A stretch of 49,439 bases of DNA from Acidobacteriota bacterium (GTDB lineage Bacteria > Acidobacteriota > Terriglobia > Terriglobales > Acidobacteriaceae): NCBI GenBank assembly GCA_023410055.1, contig JAEYQK010000069.1, forward strand, positions 1 through 49,439, written 5' to 3'. The position numbers were made by a program, and so were the translations under genes. Positions 40,303 to 48,886 of the stretch are shown in pieces. The notes under the pieces are model-generated. The model saw only the letters and a list, made by a program, of their open reading frames with translations, had not been told where the DNA came from and did no database searches. Numbering within the stretch: the first letter of the stretch is position 1; each line of letters begins with the position of its first letter.

Positions 40303-40333
40303 TTGACGTTTTACGAGTAAATACTCGTATACT
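40303..40333 (+). promoter_or_regulatory. Promoter of the TetR-RND efflux operon
   Basis: TTGACG (40303-40308) and TATACT (40328-40333) fit -35 and -10 boxes with a 19-base spacer, slightly longer than the optimum. The operator at 40312-40329 fills the spacer. Transcription would start about 15-20 bases before the TetR start at 40356. Confidence 0.65.
40312..40329. promoter_or_regulatory. TetR operator (18-bp palindrome TACGAGTA-AA-TACTCGTA)
   Basis: A perfect 8-2-8 inverted repeat lies between the -35 and -10 of the efflux promoter and overlaps the first bases of the -10. This is the typical arrangement for steric repression by a TetR-family protein, here the one encoded just downstream, which would therefore repress its own operon. 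Confidence 0.75.
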
Positions 40334-40355
40334 ACTTGTCAGTTGGAAACATTCA

Positions 40356-41048
40356 ATGGAAACACTGCGGGTTGTCGTGTGGCAGGAATTCCTAGGCCAC
40401 AAATCCTCAGCCCGCACCAAAGGTGATGTTGTGGATCAACCGCACAACCTGCCAAAACGACGAGCACGCGGAAAGCAACGCATAGATCTGCTGCTGGCGG
40501 CAGCGGAGCAGTTGCTTGCGGAAGTCGGGTACGAACGTGTTACGACGAATATGATCGCTGCGCGAGCGCACTCCTCTCCGGGTACTCTCTATCAGTTTTT
40601 TGACAGCAAGCAGACGATCGCTGTGGCGATTGCTCGCCGGTATGCCGAGCAAATCGAAGAGGCGCAACGCAAGAGCATGGACCCCTCTTTGTATGCCACA
40701 GCAGAAGATGCGATCGAGGCATCCGTGGATAGTTTTCTGAAGTTCCTTCGGAACGCGCCTGCATACGGCGCCCTGTTCGACGTTGCGGGGATTTCCCCTG
40801 AAGTAACTGAGTTGAGAGCGATTCTGCTCGATAGTGCAACCAAACGCATTGCCGAACTGATTGGCAAGTACGCTCCACAAATGTCATTGCGCGACCAGTT
40901 GTTTCACTCTGAGGTCTGCGTCATGCTATTCCGAGGCATGATCCCAATGATTCAGGCGGCGCACTCGCGATTGCGATCACGCCCGGCACGCGAGATCAAA
41001 GTAGTGATCAAACGTTACCTCCTTCCCATACTCCATGGAGGTCGTTGA
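40356..41048 (+). CDS. TetR-family repressor of the RND efflux operon
   Basis: The 230-residue protein contains a TetR DNA-binding domain: RRARGKQRIDLLLAAAEQLL, ERVTTNMIAARAHSSPGTLY and FFDSKQTIAVAIARRYAEQ. The ligand-binding part is helical (about 100-225). The ATG at 40356 is taken as start; a GTG at about 40431, after AAAGG, could begin a shorter 205-residue form that still holds the whole domain. The gene precedes tolC-, adaptor- and permease-type genes on the same strand and overlaps their start region, so it is the local regulator. The palindrome at 40312-40329 in its promoter is the expected operator. Ligands are probably the pump substrates. Confidence 0.92.
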   Translation: METLRVVVWQEFLGHKSSARTKGDVVDQPHNLPKRRARGKQRIDLLLAAAEQLLAEVGYERVTTNMIAARAHSSPGTLYQFFDSKQTIAVAIARRYAEQIEEAQRKSMDPSLYATAEDAIEASVDSFLKFLRNAPAYGALFDVAGISPEVTELRAILLDSATKRIAELIGKYAPQMSLRDQLFHSEVCVMLFRGMIPMIQAAHSRLRSRPAREIKVVIKRYLLPILHGGR

Positions 41049-41053
41049 AAGCG

Positions 41054-42409
41054 ATGAAACGACGTTGGATTGCAGTTGCATTCTTAGCTTGCTGGGTGTT
41101 TCCGGGCGCAAAACTAGAGGCACAAGACACCAATCAGAATGAGGCTGTGCAAGTTCTGACTCTTGATGAGGCAGTGACAACTGCACTGGGCAAGAACCGA
41201 CTGGTAAAGAACGCCCAACTTGAAGCCGAGAAATTTGACTTTCGCGTACATAGCATTCGCACAAAGAGGCTGCCGGAATTCCATGTGTCCGCGCTTGAGT
41301 TACAGCTTCTAAAGCCGGTTGATTTCACTTTCCGGCAAGGCGTATTTGGGACTTTCCCTGGACTGGGGCCCATTCCAGGTATCGACACTGTCATCAAGAC
41401 GCCGGCCCGCCCGAGCACATTTGCTCTTGGGTCGATAATGCAGCCGCTTTCACAACAACACAAAATAGGACTCGGGATACACGTACAAGAATTGGAACGG
41501 GACATCGCCAGGGAAGACCTTCGCGCGGAACGGCAGAAGATCGCGGCGGAAGTACGGTCGGTCTACGTCAGTCTTGTCGCAACTCAATCGGGCGTAGACG
41601 CCGCGCAAGAGGCAGTTACTACACTTCGTGAGGCAAAACAAACCGCATCGCGTTACGAAGCGGAACGCGCAATTTTGAAAGCAGATGTCCTGCAAATCGA
41701 GGCGCGTCTGGCGAAACAGGAATACCAATTGTCCGTTGCTCAAAGCGGTCTCGCGACGCAACGCGAACATTTGAATCAGTTGATGGGGCGGGATATTGGA
41801 ACCGCCTTCCGCGTAAGTTTCACTCCGGAAATAGACCCGTCTGAACTTGCGCTCGACGAGGCGCGTCGTAGAGCGCTGGAGAGTCGTCCAGAAGTGCGCC
41901 AAGCTCGACTGAGAGCGAAGCAGGCCGAGTATGCACGTCGTATTGCAAAAGCAGAGTACATTCCCGACGTCAGCCTCGCGGTCGGGTATCTCGGGATAAG
42001 AAGTATCGAGGTCATTCAGAACAACGCGGCAGCGGCGGGCATTTATCTCTCCTGGGAGCCGTTCGATTGGGGACGCAAGCGCGATTCTGTTTCCGAGAAG
42101 AGCAAGACTCTCGAGCAAGCAAGAAACGGCATCACCGAAACCGAATCCCAGGTTGCTGTCGAAGTCGGATTGAAGTACCGAAAGTGGAAGGACTCTTCCT
42201 TACTACTAGCGGCCAATCGCGCCGCACAGGAAGCAGCAGCCGAACAGCTGAGGGTCATCAACAACAAGTTCAAAGAGCAAGCGGTGCTCGTCAAGGACCT
42301 GCTTCAGGCACAAGCGCAAAGCGCAGATGCCGATTATCAGTATCAGGAAGCCTTATCGCAGTACTGGAGTGCGTTGGCGGATCTCCGCAAAGCGATGGGA
42401 GAAGAGTAG
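41054..42409 (+). CDS. TolC-family outer membrane efflux channel
   Basis: The start at ATG 41054 (MKRRWIAVAF) lies 11 bases after a GGAGGT; an overlapping TTG at 41045 is only two bases from that site. The 451-residue protein has a signal peptide ending KLEAQ. The two repeated helical-hairpin halves of the TolC/OEP family follow: LTLDEAVTTALGKNRLVKNA, a central strand region, then LDEARRRALESRPEVRQARL and the closing AVEVGLKYRKWKDS with QYWSALADLRKAMG. It forms the outer membrane tunnel for the RND pump encoded in the same operon. The adaptor gene starts two bases after the stop. Confidence 0.94.
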   Translation: MKRRWIAVAFLACWVFPGAKLEAQDTNQNEAVQVLTLDEAVTTALGKNRLVKNAQLEAEKFDFRVHSIRTKRLPEFHVSALELQLLKPVDFTFRQGVFGTFPGLGPIPGIDTVIKTPARPSTFALGSIMQPLSQQHKIGLGIHVQELERDIAREDLRAERQKIAAEVRSVYVSLVATQSGVDAAQEAVTTLREAKQTASRYEAERAILKADVLQIEARLAKQEYQLSVAQSGLATQREHLNQLMGRDIGTAFRVSFTPEIDPSELALDEARRRALESRPEVRQARLRAKQAEYARRIAKAEYIPDVSLAVGYLGIRSIEVIQNNAAAAGIYLSWEPFDWGRKRDSVSEKSKTLEQARNGITETESQVAVEVGLKYRKWKDSSLLLAANRAAQEAAAEQLRVINNKFKEQAVLVKDLLQAQAQSADADYQYQEALSQYWSALADLRKAMGEE

Positions 42410-42411
42410 GC

Positions 42412-43518
42412 ATGAAATCAAAAGCAGTCGTTTTCATGATATTTGCGATGACGCTTTGCGCGTGTAATTCGAAGAAGCCCTTGGCGCAGCCGCCGCAAGG
42501 CGTCCAGGTACAACAGGTTGGCGTGAGGTCGAGAGCGGACGCAAACATGAGGTTTTCGGCAATCGTAATGCCGAACTCGCAGATTCCGCTCGCATTCCGT
42601 GTTCCGGGTTTTGTGCTGTCGATTCTGCAAGTACGTAGCGGTGACGGCAAATTCCGCAACGTGGGCGAGGGCGATCGAGTCTTACAAGGCACCGTACTCG
42701 CGAGACTGCGTTCTTCAGAGTACAACGACAAAGTGCAGCAAGCGGGTTCTCAAGCCGCCGCTGCACAGGCCGCTGCCCAAAAAGCAAAGCTCGATTTCGA
42801 GCGAGCAAGCCGACTCTTCGAAAGCCAAAGTCTCACCAAACCTGAGTACGACGCCGCGCGCGCGCAATTCGAGGCAACACAGGCACAAGCGATGGGAGCA
42901 CAAGCGCAGAAGAGCGAAGCCAACGTCGCCCTGCGCGATACGGCCATACGGGCTCCCATATCAGGCGACGTTGTCAGAAGATTGGTCGAGGTCGGATCTC
43001 TGGTCGGGCCAGGCACTCCGGCCTTTGTGATTGTGAACACGGATATTGTGAAGATCACGATCGGCGTTCCTGACGTTATTCTTCGAACTCTCAAAATCGG
43101 CACACCTGTGATCGTCACGACTGAAGCCGTGCCGGATCGGATCTTCAACGCCAGGGTGAGTCAAATCGCAAGTGCGGCCGATCCCAAAACGCGCAATTTC
43201 GATGTAGAAGTGGAAATCCCAAACCGCGATCACGTTTTGAAAGCAGGAATGGTCGCCAGCCTGCAACTGGCTTCCATCCCTATAGCTCCCGTTCCGGTCG
43301 TGCCGATCTCAGCGATCGCTCAGTCTCCAGACGGCAAATACGGTGTTTTCACCATTACCAAGGGTTCGCCCAATGTTGCGCGGTTCTTACCTGTAGATAT
43401 TGGCGAAGTGCTTGGAAGCGAGATTGAAATACGCAATGGTGTGACGCAAGGGGATCTGATCGTCACCAACGGTGCTACTACGCTGAAAGACGGGCAACCG
43501 ATCGAGGTGCTCAGGTAG
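42412..43518 (+). CDS. RND efflux periplasmic adaptor (membrane fusion lipoprotein)
   Basis: The start at ATG 42412 is clear from the signal sequence MKSKAVVFMIFAMTLCACNS, which ends in a lipobox-like LCAC. Frames reading in from upstream belong to the tolC-like gene shadow. The 368-residue adaptor has a barrel/lipoyl part (VPGFVLSILQVRSGDG, GTVLARLRSSEY), an Ala/Gln-rich helical hairpin (AAAAQAAAQKAKLDFERASR to KSEANVALRDT), the second lipoyl half (IRAPISGDVVRRLVEVGSLV), and membrane-proximal beta domains ending VTNGATTLKDGQPIEVL. It links the inner membrane permease and the TolC channel. The stop precedes the permease start by two bases. Confidence 0.95.
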   Translation: MKSKAVVFMIFAMTLCACNSKKPLAQPPQGVQVQQVGVRSRADANMRFSAIVMPNSQIPLAFRVPGFVLSILQVRSGDGKFRNVGEGDRVLQGTVLARLRSSEYNDKVQQAGSQAAAAQAAAQKAKLDFERASRLFESQSLTKPEYDAARAQFEATQAQAMGAQAQKSEANVALRDTAIRAPISGDVVRRLVEVGSLVGPGTPAFVIVNTDIVKITIGVPDVILRTLKIGTPVIVTTEAVPDRIFNARVSQIASAADPKTRNFDVEVEIPNRDHVLKAGMVASLQLASIPIAPVPVVPISAIAQSPDGKYGVFTITKGSPNVARFLPVDIGEVLGSEIEIRNGVTQGDLIVTNGATTLKDGQPIEVLR

Positions 43519-43520
43519 CC

Positions 43521-46500
43521 ATGAAGAACGAACAGCAAGGACGAAATCCGGCGCGCTTCTTCACACAGAACCCACAGATCGCATGGGTGGCGCTCTTTGC
43601 AACGCTTGCCTGGGGCGTCTATGGCTACTTGAACATGCCCAAGCGAAAAGACCCCGAAACTCCGGTCCGGATTGCGGTGGCGATCTGTCCCTGGCCGGGG
43701 ATCAGTGCCGACAAAGTCGAACAACTCGTCACACGAAAGATAGAAGAGGCAGTCGCCGGGAATTCAACGATCGAGCGCATTGAATCCACCACACAAGACA
43801 GCGTTTCCGTAGTTTTTGTCCGTTTACAGGATAGGGTCGAGAACACGCAAGAGCAATTTCAGGACATAGGACAACGGCTCGAACAAGTTCACGATTTGCC
43901 ACAGGGAGCAGGCCCCATTCGGTGGGTCAGCGATTTTGGTGATACCGCTGCGCTCATGCTTACGGTTGCCAGTCCGAAGGTCCCAGAAACGGAAGTCAGA
44001 CTGCGTGCCCTCGGCGTACAATCCGCCATCAAGAAAGCACGGGAGGGCCGCACAGAACCTCGTGCTTCGATCCTTTATTGTTACCCGTCCACTATTCCAG
44101 TCTCATCGGTCGAGCGGCCATTTGCACTCTTCGGCAGGAAAGCAGAGCAGGACCGTGTTGCAACGGACGTACGGAGTATCTCGTCCGGGAGTTGCTCAGG
44201 TCTCGACTTTGCGACCACGCTGTCCAACGATGAGGTCCGCAGCTACGGTGAGCGCTTTATCAACGAGAACTTGCGGGCCTATGACATTCCGCCGGATGCC
44301 TGGGGTCCGATCATCATTCGTGATCCCAATGAGACAGAAGCCCGCATTGCGGAACTGGCAAGCGATCGCTACAGCTATCGTCAACTCGATGATTTTACGG
44401 ACTTGATCCAGCGATACCTTCAGCGCATCCCGCTGGTGGCGAAAGTTACTCGTTCGGGCGTGCTTCCTGAAGAAATCTTTCTGGAATATTCTCAGGACCG
44501 GTTGGCCAATTTCGAAATACAGCCGTCAAAGTTGGCGTCGATACTCGCCGCACGTAATGTCACGACTGGGGGCGGCAATATTGAGACTTCCTCTCGTAAT
44601 CTGCTGGTTGACCCGACAGCCGAATTCAAGTCAGAGCGCGACATCGGAGATGTACTGGTTACCTCCTCCTCGACAGGGGTCCCTGTCTACTTGCGTGACC
44701 TGGTTGAAGTTCAACGAGGGTACCAGACACCAGCGCGCTATTTGAATTACCTGACCACGCGAACTGATAGCGGAACCTGGCATCGGAACCGCGCCATCAC
44801 GTTGGCTGTCCAAATGAGATCGGGCGAGCAGATTGCTGAGTTTGGGTCAGCTGTTGACGCGGAACTCGCAACGGTCAAGGGCCAGTTGCCGTCCGATTTG
44901 ATCATCCAACGGACATCGGATCAGCCACGTCAGGTCGAAGAGAATGTCAGCCTGCTTATGGTGAGTCTCTACGAGGCAATCGTCCTCGTCGTCCTTGTCG
45001 CCCTGATCGGCTTCTGGGATTGGCGCGCCGCAATGTTGATGGCTGCTTCAATTCCACTGACGCTGGCCATGACTTTTGGTGTGGTGCATGTCTTAAGAAT
45101 CGATATACAACAAGTCTCTATAGCGACACTCATCATTGCTCTCGGCCTGCTAGTAGACATGCCTGTTGTCGCCGGAGATGCGATCAAGCGCGAGTTGAGT
45201 ATGGGGACGCCGCGCTCGACCGCGTCCTGGATAGGTCCAACCAAACTTGCGCGGGCAATCATTTTTGCGACGATCACCAATGTAGTTGCGTATTTGCCAT
45301 TTCTTGCTCTCAGCGGCGATGTCGGAAGATTCCTGCGGAGCCTGCCGATCGTGATGACGAGCACGCTGTTTGCGTCACTCGTAGTTTCATTTACGTTCAT
45401 TCCCCTGATCGCCTATTACCTCGTCAAGCCACCTAAGACATCAGAACCTCCTATAGCTGAACGGCGCAACGTGGGATTTGCCGGAATGTATTACCGCATC
45501 GGTGACTTCGCCCTGAAACACCGCTGGCCGGTTTTCTTATCTTCTCTGCTGCTTCTCGTCGTTGGCGGATTTCTACTGACTACTCTGAAACCACAGTTCT
45601 TCCCCAAGGATCTTTCCTATCTGTCCTATGTAGATGTGTGGTTGCCATCAGATGCCCCTTTGGGCACCACCAATCAGGTGGCGAAGCAGGCCGAAGCTGT
45701 GATTCGCGACGAAGCTGAACGTTTTGGCAATGAGCACGGGCACAAGAATGTCTTACGCAGCTTGACGACTTTTGTGGGAGGCGGTGGTCCACGCTTCTGG
45801 TTCTCGGTGCAGCCGGAGCAACAGCAGTTGAACTATGCCCAGATTATCGTGGAGGTTACCGATAAGCATTACACCAACGAATTGGTCGGCCCCTTGCAGA
45901 CTGCTCTGAGCTCCAAGATCCCGGGAGCTCGTATCGACGTACGTCAGCTTGAGACCGGAAAGCCTGTCGGAATCCCGGTCTCCGTGCGCATCTCCGGCGC
46001 AGACATCGGCGAGTTGCGCCGGTTGTCAACGGAACTGCAAGGGATATTGCGCTCCGTGCCGATTGCCGCCCGTGTGCGTGACGACTGGGGCGAGCCGTCG
46101 ATGATGGTCCGGTTGAAGGTTGATCCTGACCGCGCTAACTTGTCCGGCATTACCAATCTCGATGTTGCACTCTCTTCGGCTGCCGGAATCACGGGATTGC
46201 CCGTCTCGACTTTGCGCGAAAGGGATAAGCAGATCCCGATTGCAGCTCGCCTCCGCATGGAAGAACGTGCCGGCATCGAAGAGTTGCAAAATCTCTATGT
46301 GTTTTCGCTGACTAGCACGCAGCACGTGCCATTGCGCCAAGTATCGCAAGTCACGACCGAGATGGCCACGCCACGAATACTTCGCCGGAACCAGTTCCGT
46401 ACAGTCACGGTATCGGCATTTCCTGAACCCGGTGTTCTGCCTTCTCAAGTCTTGTCCGCAGCGATGAAGGGTGTCGAAGCGTTTAAAGCGAAACTTCCTC

Positions 46501-47081
46501 CTGGCTACGACTTGGAGATTGGCGGCGAATACGAAGAACAGCAAAAGGGCTTTAAGGAACTCGCGGTGGTCATGCTTATCTCTGTACTCATGATCTATAT
46601 CGCGCTGGTCATTCAGTTCCGGAGTGCGATCAAGCCGGTCATTGTTTTTGCAGCGATTCCGTACGGAACCGTCGGAGCGATCGCAGCCTTGGCAATCATG
46701 GGTCAGCCATTTGGGTTTATGGCCTTTCTTGGAGTCGCCAGCCTGATTGGCGTGATTGTTAGCCACATTATCGTGCTGTTCGACTTCATCGAAGAAGCGC
46801 GCGAGCGCGGCGAACCTCTGAGAGAGGGTCTACTGGACGCGGGAATCGTGCGCTTGCGGCCTGTGATGATCACCGTTGCCGCAACAGTCTTCGGACTTGT
46901 TCCGCTTGCCATCCATGGCGGACCGCTTTGGGAACCACTGTGCTATGCCCAGATCGGCGGACTGACAATAGCAACCTTTGTTACCCTGCTGCTTGTTCCG
47001 GTTCTGTATTCGATCGCAGTTTTGGACCTGAAGTTGATCCGATGGGAAGATGAAAGAAAAACGGAAAACTCCCTGGGTTGA
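43521..47081 (+). CDS. RND efflux permease, divergent family
   Basis: The 1186-residue protein is an RND transporter, longer than AcrB-type members (about 1050). The N-terminal membrane helix and KRKDPE start are typical. The first periplasmic loop is enlarged: a segment of about 120 residues (170-290) including AYDIPPDAWGPIIIRDPNE precedes YSYRQLDDFTDLIQRYLQ and the RSGVLPEEIFLEYSQDRLA stretch. Helices 2-6 follow, then a second loop (FPKDLSYLSYVDVWLP) and helices 7-12. In helix 4 the proton-relay pair DD of AcrB reads DM (GLLVDMPVVAGDA). In helix 10 the KN pair reads SH (GVIVSHIIVLFDF). Thus the usual Asp-Asp-Lys triad is reduced to one Asp. Substrates are unknown. Confidence 0.95.
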   Translation: MKNEQQGRNPARFFTQNPQIAWVALFATLAWGVYGYLNMPKRKDPETPVRIAVAICPWPGISADKVEQLVTRKIEEAVAGNSTIERIESTTQDSVSVVFVRLQDRVENTQEQFQDIGQRLEQVHDLPQGAGPIRWVSDFGDTAALMLTVASPKVPETEVRLRALGVQSAIKKAREGRTEPRASILYCYPSTIPVSSVERPFALFGRKAEQDRVATDVRSISSGSCSGLDFATTLSNDEVRSYGERFINENLRAYDIPPDAWGPIIIRDPNETEARIAELASDRYSYRQLDDFTDLIQRYLQRIPLVAKVTRSGVLPEEIFLEYSQDRLANFEIQPSKLASILAARNVTTGGGNIETSSRNLLVDPTAEFKSERDIGDVLVTSSSTGVPVYLRDLVEVQRGYQTPARYLNYLTTRTDSGTWHRNRAITLAVQMRSGEQIAEFGSAVDAELATVKGQLPSDLIIQRTSDQPRQVEENVSLLMVSLYEAIVLVVLVALIGFWDWRAAMLMAASIPLTLAMTFGVVHVLRIDIQQVSIATLIIALGLLVDMPVVAGDAIKRELSMGTPRSTASWIGPTKLARAIIFATITNVVAYLPFLALSGDVGRFLRSLPIVMTSTLFASLVVSFTFIPLIAYYLVKPPKTSEPPIAERRNVGFAGMYYRIGDFALKHRWPVFLSSLLLLVVGGFLLTTLKPQFFPKDLSYLSYVDVWLPSDAPLGTTNQVAKQAEAVIRDEAERFGNEHGHKNVLRSLTTFVGGGGPRFWFSVQPEQQQLNYAQIIVEVTDKHYTNELVGPLQTALSSKIPGARIDVRQLETGKPVGIPVSVRISGADIGELRRLSTELQGILRSVPIAARVRDDWGEPSMMVRLKVDPDRANLSGITNLDVALSSAAGITGLPVSTLRERDKQIPIAARLRMEERAGIEELQNLYVFSLTSTQHVPLRQVSQVTTEMATPRILRRNQFRTVTVSAFPEPGVLPSQVLSAAMKGVEAFKAKLPPGYDLEIGGEYEEQQKGFKELAVVMLISVLMIYIALVIQFRSAIKPVIVFAAIPYGTVGAIAALAIMGQPFGFMAFLGVASLIGVIVSHIIVLFDFIEEARERGEPLREGLLDAGIVRLRPVMITVAATVFGLVPLAIHGGPLWEPLCYAQIGGLTIATFVTLLLVPVLYSIAVLDLKLIRWEDERKTENSLG

Positions 47082-47140
47082 ACTTGGGTTGGAGGAGAAG
47101 TCGCGGTGAAACGGAATCCGGGTAAACCGTTGAAAAGATT

Positions 47141-47190
47141 TGGTGGACCTGGTCGGGATCGAACCGACGACCTCTTCCATGCCATGGAAG
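47141..47190 (-). other. 3' fragment of tRNA-Ala(GGC), probable integration (att) site
   Basis: On the minus strand these 50 bases match the 3' part of a tRNA. An anticodon stem-loop CTTCC-ATGGCAT-GGAAG has anticodon GGC (Ala). It is followed by variable AGGTC, T-arm GTCGG-TTCGATC-CCGAC, acceptor strand CAGGTCC, discriminator A and CCA. The D-arm and 5' acceptor strand are absent: upstream sequence has no GGACCTG and no D-loop. A break exactly at the anticodon stem is where tyrosine integrases often cross over. The element interior would lie at higher coordinates, by the normal geometry of tRNA-targeted insertions. Confidence 0.75.
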
Positions 47191-47270
47191 TCAACGGTTA
47201 ACCGGCCATTGATTCTAAAGGGGTTAACTGCCGGAGGAGGGGTGAAAAACCGGAATAAACGGCGCTATTT

Positions 47271-47306
47271 GCTACCAAAATGCTACCAAGTTGACTGCTA
47301 CCAAAA
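47271..47306. repeat. Three GCTACCAA direct repeats beside the tRNA fragment
   Basis: GCTACCAAAA (47271), GCTACCAAG (47282) and GCTACCAAAA (47297) are direct copies with 11- and 15-base spacing, starting 81 bases inside the presumed element. They resemble the arm-type sites bound by integrases next to an att core. A perfect palindrome CGGTTAACCG lies at about 47195-47204, close to the core. Confidence 0.6.
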
Positions 47307-47327
47307 CCAATAGTGGGTCAAGGATTT

Positions 47328-47365
47328 GAGGGCTGACATCCGTGGGGGAGTCAGCCCTCGTTTTT
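47328..47365 (+). terminator. Intrinsic terminator
   Basis: GAGGGCTGAC and GTCAGCCCTC form a ten-base-pair stem with a 12-base loop, followed by GTTTTT on the plus strand. No gene ends just before it; the nearest plus-strand gene is the RND permease, 247 bases upstream, and the tRNA fragment lies between. Confidence 0.75.
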
Positions 47366-47407
47366 GGTACAAACGCCGGGCGTTCGCCTTGAGGCGCAGG
47401 CCCCCTT

Positions 47408-47690
47408 TCAGCATGAGACACATGGATCGCTGAGGAAAGGGGTGCGGATGGCGTCCAACAGCCGTTTCAGCGTCCTGACGTGACCGGATCCCGTTTCGTC
47501 TTTAAGGAATCCTTCCTGCGCATCCACGACCTTGAGAAAGTCCTTGTTCTCAGCCTCGGCATACATGGGGAACTTGGGTTGTCCTGTTGCCTGCGTCATG
47601 AGTTGGTCATTTTCGACCGTCATGCCGATGACGAATCCCGGAGCGAGTTCCGTAATCGCCCACGTATTTTTCCAAGACGGACGGCGCGAC
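47408..47690 (-). pseudogene. Frameshifted remnant of a DUF3471-type hydrolase C-terminal domain
   Basis: In one minus-strand frame the sequence reads VLEKYVGDY, then the frame shifts by one extra base near 47650-47651 and continues ELAPGFVIGMTVENDQ, ATGQPKFPMYAEAENKDF and LKVVDAQEGFLKDETG. This run is the DUF3471 domain often found at the C-terminus of beta-lactamase-like serine hydrolases. After KDETG the similarity is lost. The catalytic domain is missing upstream, so only a decayed tail remains. Its position next to a tRNA fragment fits DNA turnover at an element boundary. Confidence 0.6.
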
Positions 47691-47796
47691 GCACCACTGG
47701 CCTACTTTTACTCCGCCTTGACAACAGGTATACTCGCGGCAGAGAACCACAAGTTAAGCCTCGTTCTGTCGCGGGGAGCGCCCGTGGTTACCCGGT

Positions 47797-48867
47797 ATGC
47801 CAGAACCAGATAAGAACAGTCCGGTGCAGTTCACTTTCGTATCCACGAAGAAACCGCGTTTGTCGGCGATGACCGTCAGCTTTGTGGTACAAGCAATAGC
47901 AATTGTGCTGCTGATCCAGTTCTGGGTAGTCACCCCCGGAAAAGTGCCAGAGATGGTGCTGCGCTACCAGTACATCCCACTTGCTCCAGAAGTCCCCACG
48001 GCACAACCTGAGCCTCCCCAAGTAGTTCTGAAAGAGGCACCAAGAGCGCGTCCCGATCTCGACAAGTATTTCGAAGCCAAACTGCGGGTTGCAGCTCGTG
48101 TTCCCACTACCGCTCCGTTCCCGAAAGAAGATGTGCCCGAGATTCGGATCGCTCCGAAGGCGCCGATGGTTCAGCTTCCCCAGACGGCAGCGGCAAAACC
48201 GACACCGGTTGTACAAACTGGGGCGTTCTCTTCAGGAAGTTCCGCGACACCGACCATCAAGAATGTAGCTGCAAAGGACATGCAAACGGGCGGGTTTGGC
48301 GATCCGAACGGTATACGTGGCGTGGGTAAAGGCGAGGCCAAACTAGTTGCAGCCGCCGTCGGGGCCTTCGATTTGCCGGGCGGCGCCGGCCAAGGCAATG
48401 GTACCGGCGGGAAGAACGGTGCGCGCGGAACGATCGCCAGTGCAGGGTTCGGCAACGGAGTCGCGACGTCAAATCCAGGGAGTGTTGTTGGTGCAACGAC
48501 GGCCCGCGGCGCAATCCAACAAGGTGGTTTCGGAGATTCGCGACCGGCTGAGCAGACTCGAACCGCGCGTAACATGACGACGCCTGTTGAGGCTAAAACT
48601 ACCCCTGTACAGATCCTCTCAAAGCCAGTTCCTGTCTATACCCCAGAGGCTCGCGCTCTTAAGTTGGAAGGTGATGTTGTGCTCGAGGTGCTCTTCCCAG
48701 CTTCGGGCGGAGCGCGCGTAACTCGCGTTGTGCGCGGTCTAGGTCACGGTCTTGATGAAGCAGCGACCCGTGCAGTAGCGCAAATCCGGTTCACTCCCGC
48801 AAAGCGTGACGGACAACCCGTCGATTCAGCCAGTGTAATTCATGTTGTATTCCAGCTTGCGTACTAG
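47797..48867 (+). CDS. TonB-family energy transducer-like protein
   Basis: The 356-residue protein has a short cytoplasmic tail, one membrane helix (about 26-46, VSFVVQAIAIVLLIQFWVV) and a Pro-rich stretch (APEVPTAQPEPPQVVL). A long Gly/Ala/Asn-rich linker follows, with a repeated GGFGD or GFGNG pattern. The C-terminal TonB domain (about 270-356) carries KPVPVYTPEARALKLEGDVV, GLGHGLDEAATRAVAQIRF and PVDSASVIHVVFQL. TonB proteins pass energy from ExbBD to outer membrane receptors. No exbB/exbD is adjacent, and the Gly-rich linker is unlike the usual Pro/Lys spacer. The ATG has only a weak upstream site; TATACT at about 47738 may be a -10 box. Confidence 0.88.
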   Translation: MPEPDKNSPVQFTFVSTKKPRLSAMTVSFVVQAIAIVLLIQFWVVTPGKVPEMVLRYQYIPLAPEVPTAQPEPPQVVLKEAPRARPDLDKYFEAKLRVAARVPTTAPFPKEDVPEIRIAPKAPMVQLPQTAAAKPTPVVQTGAFSSGSSATPTIKNVAAKDMQTGGFGDPNGIRGVGKGEAKLVAAAVGAFDLPGGAGQGNGTGGKNGARGTIASAGFGNGVATSNPGSVVGATTARGAIQQGGFGDSRPAEQTRTARNMTTPVEAKTTPVQILSKPVPVYTPEARALKLEGDVVLEVLFPASGGARVTRVVRGLGHGLDEAATRAVAQIRFTPAKRDGQPVDSASVIHVVFQLAY

Positions 48868-48886
48868 AAAAGTGAGTAGGTCTCCC

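Noticed and set aside
47141..47216. Complete tRNA-Ala gene on the minus strand
   Set aside because: The 3' half folds well, but there is no D-arm and no GGACCTG acceptor strand on the 5' side, so only a fragment is present.
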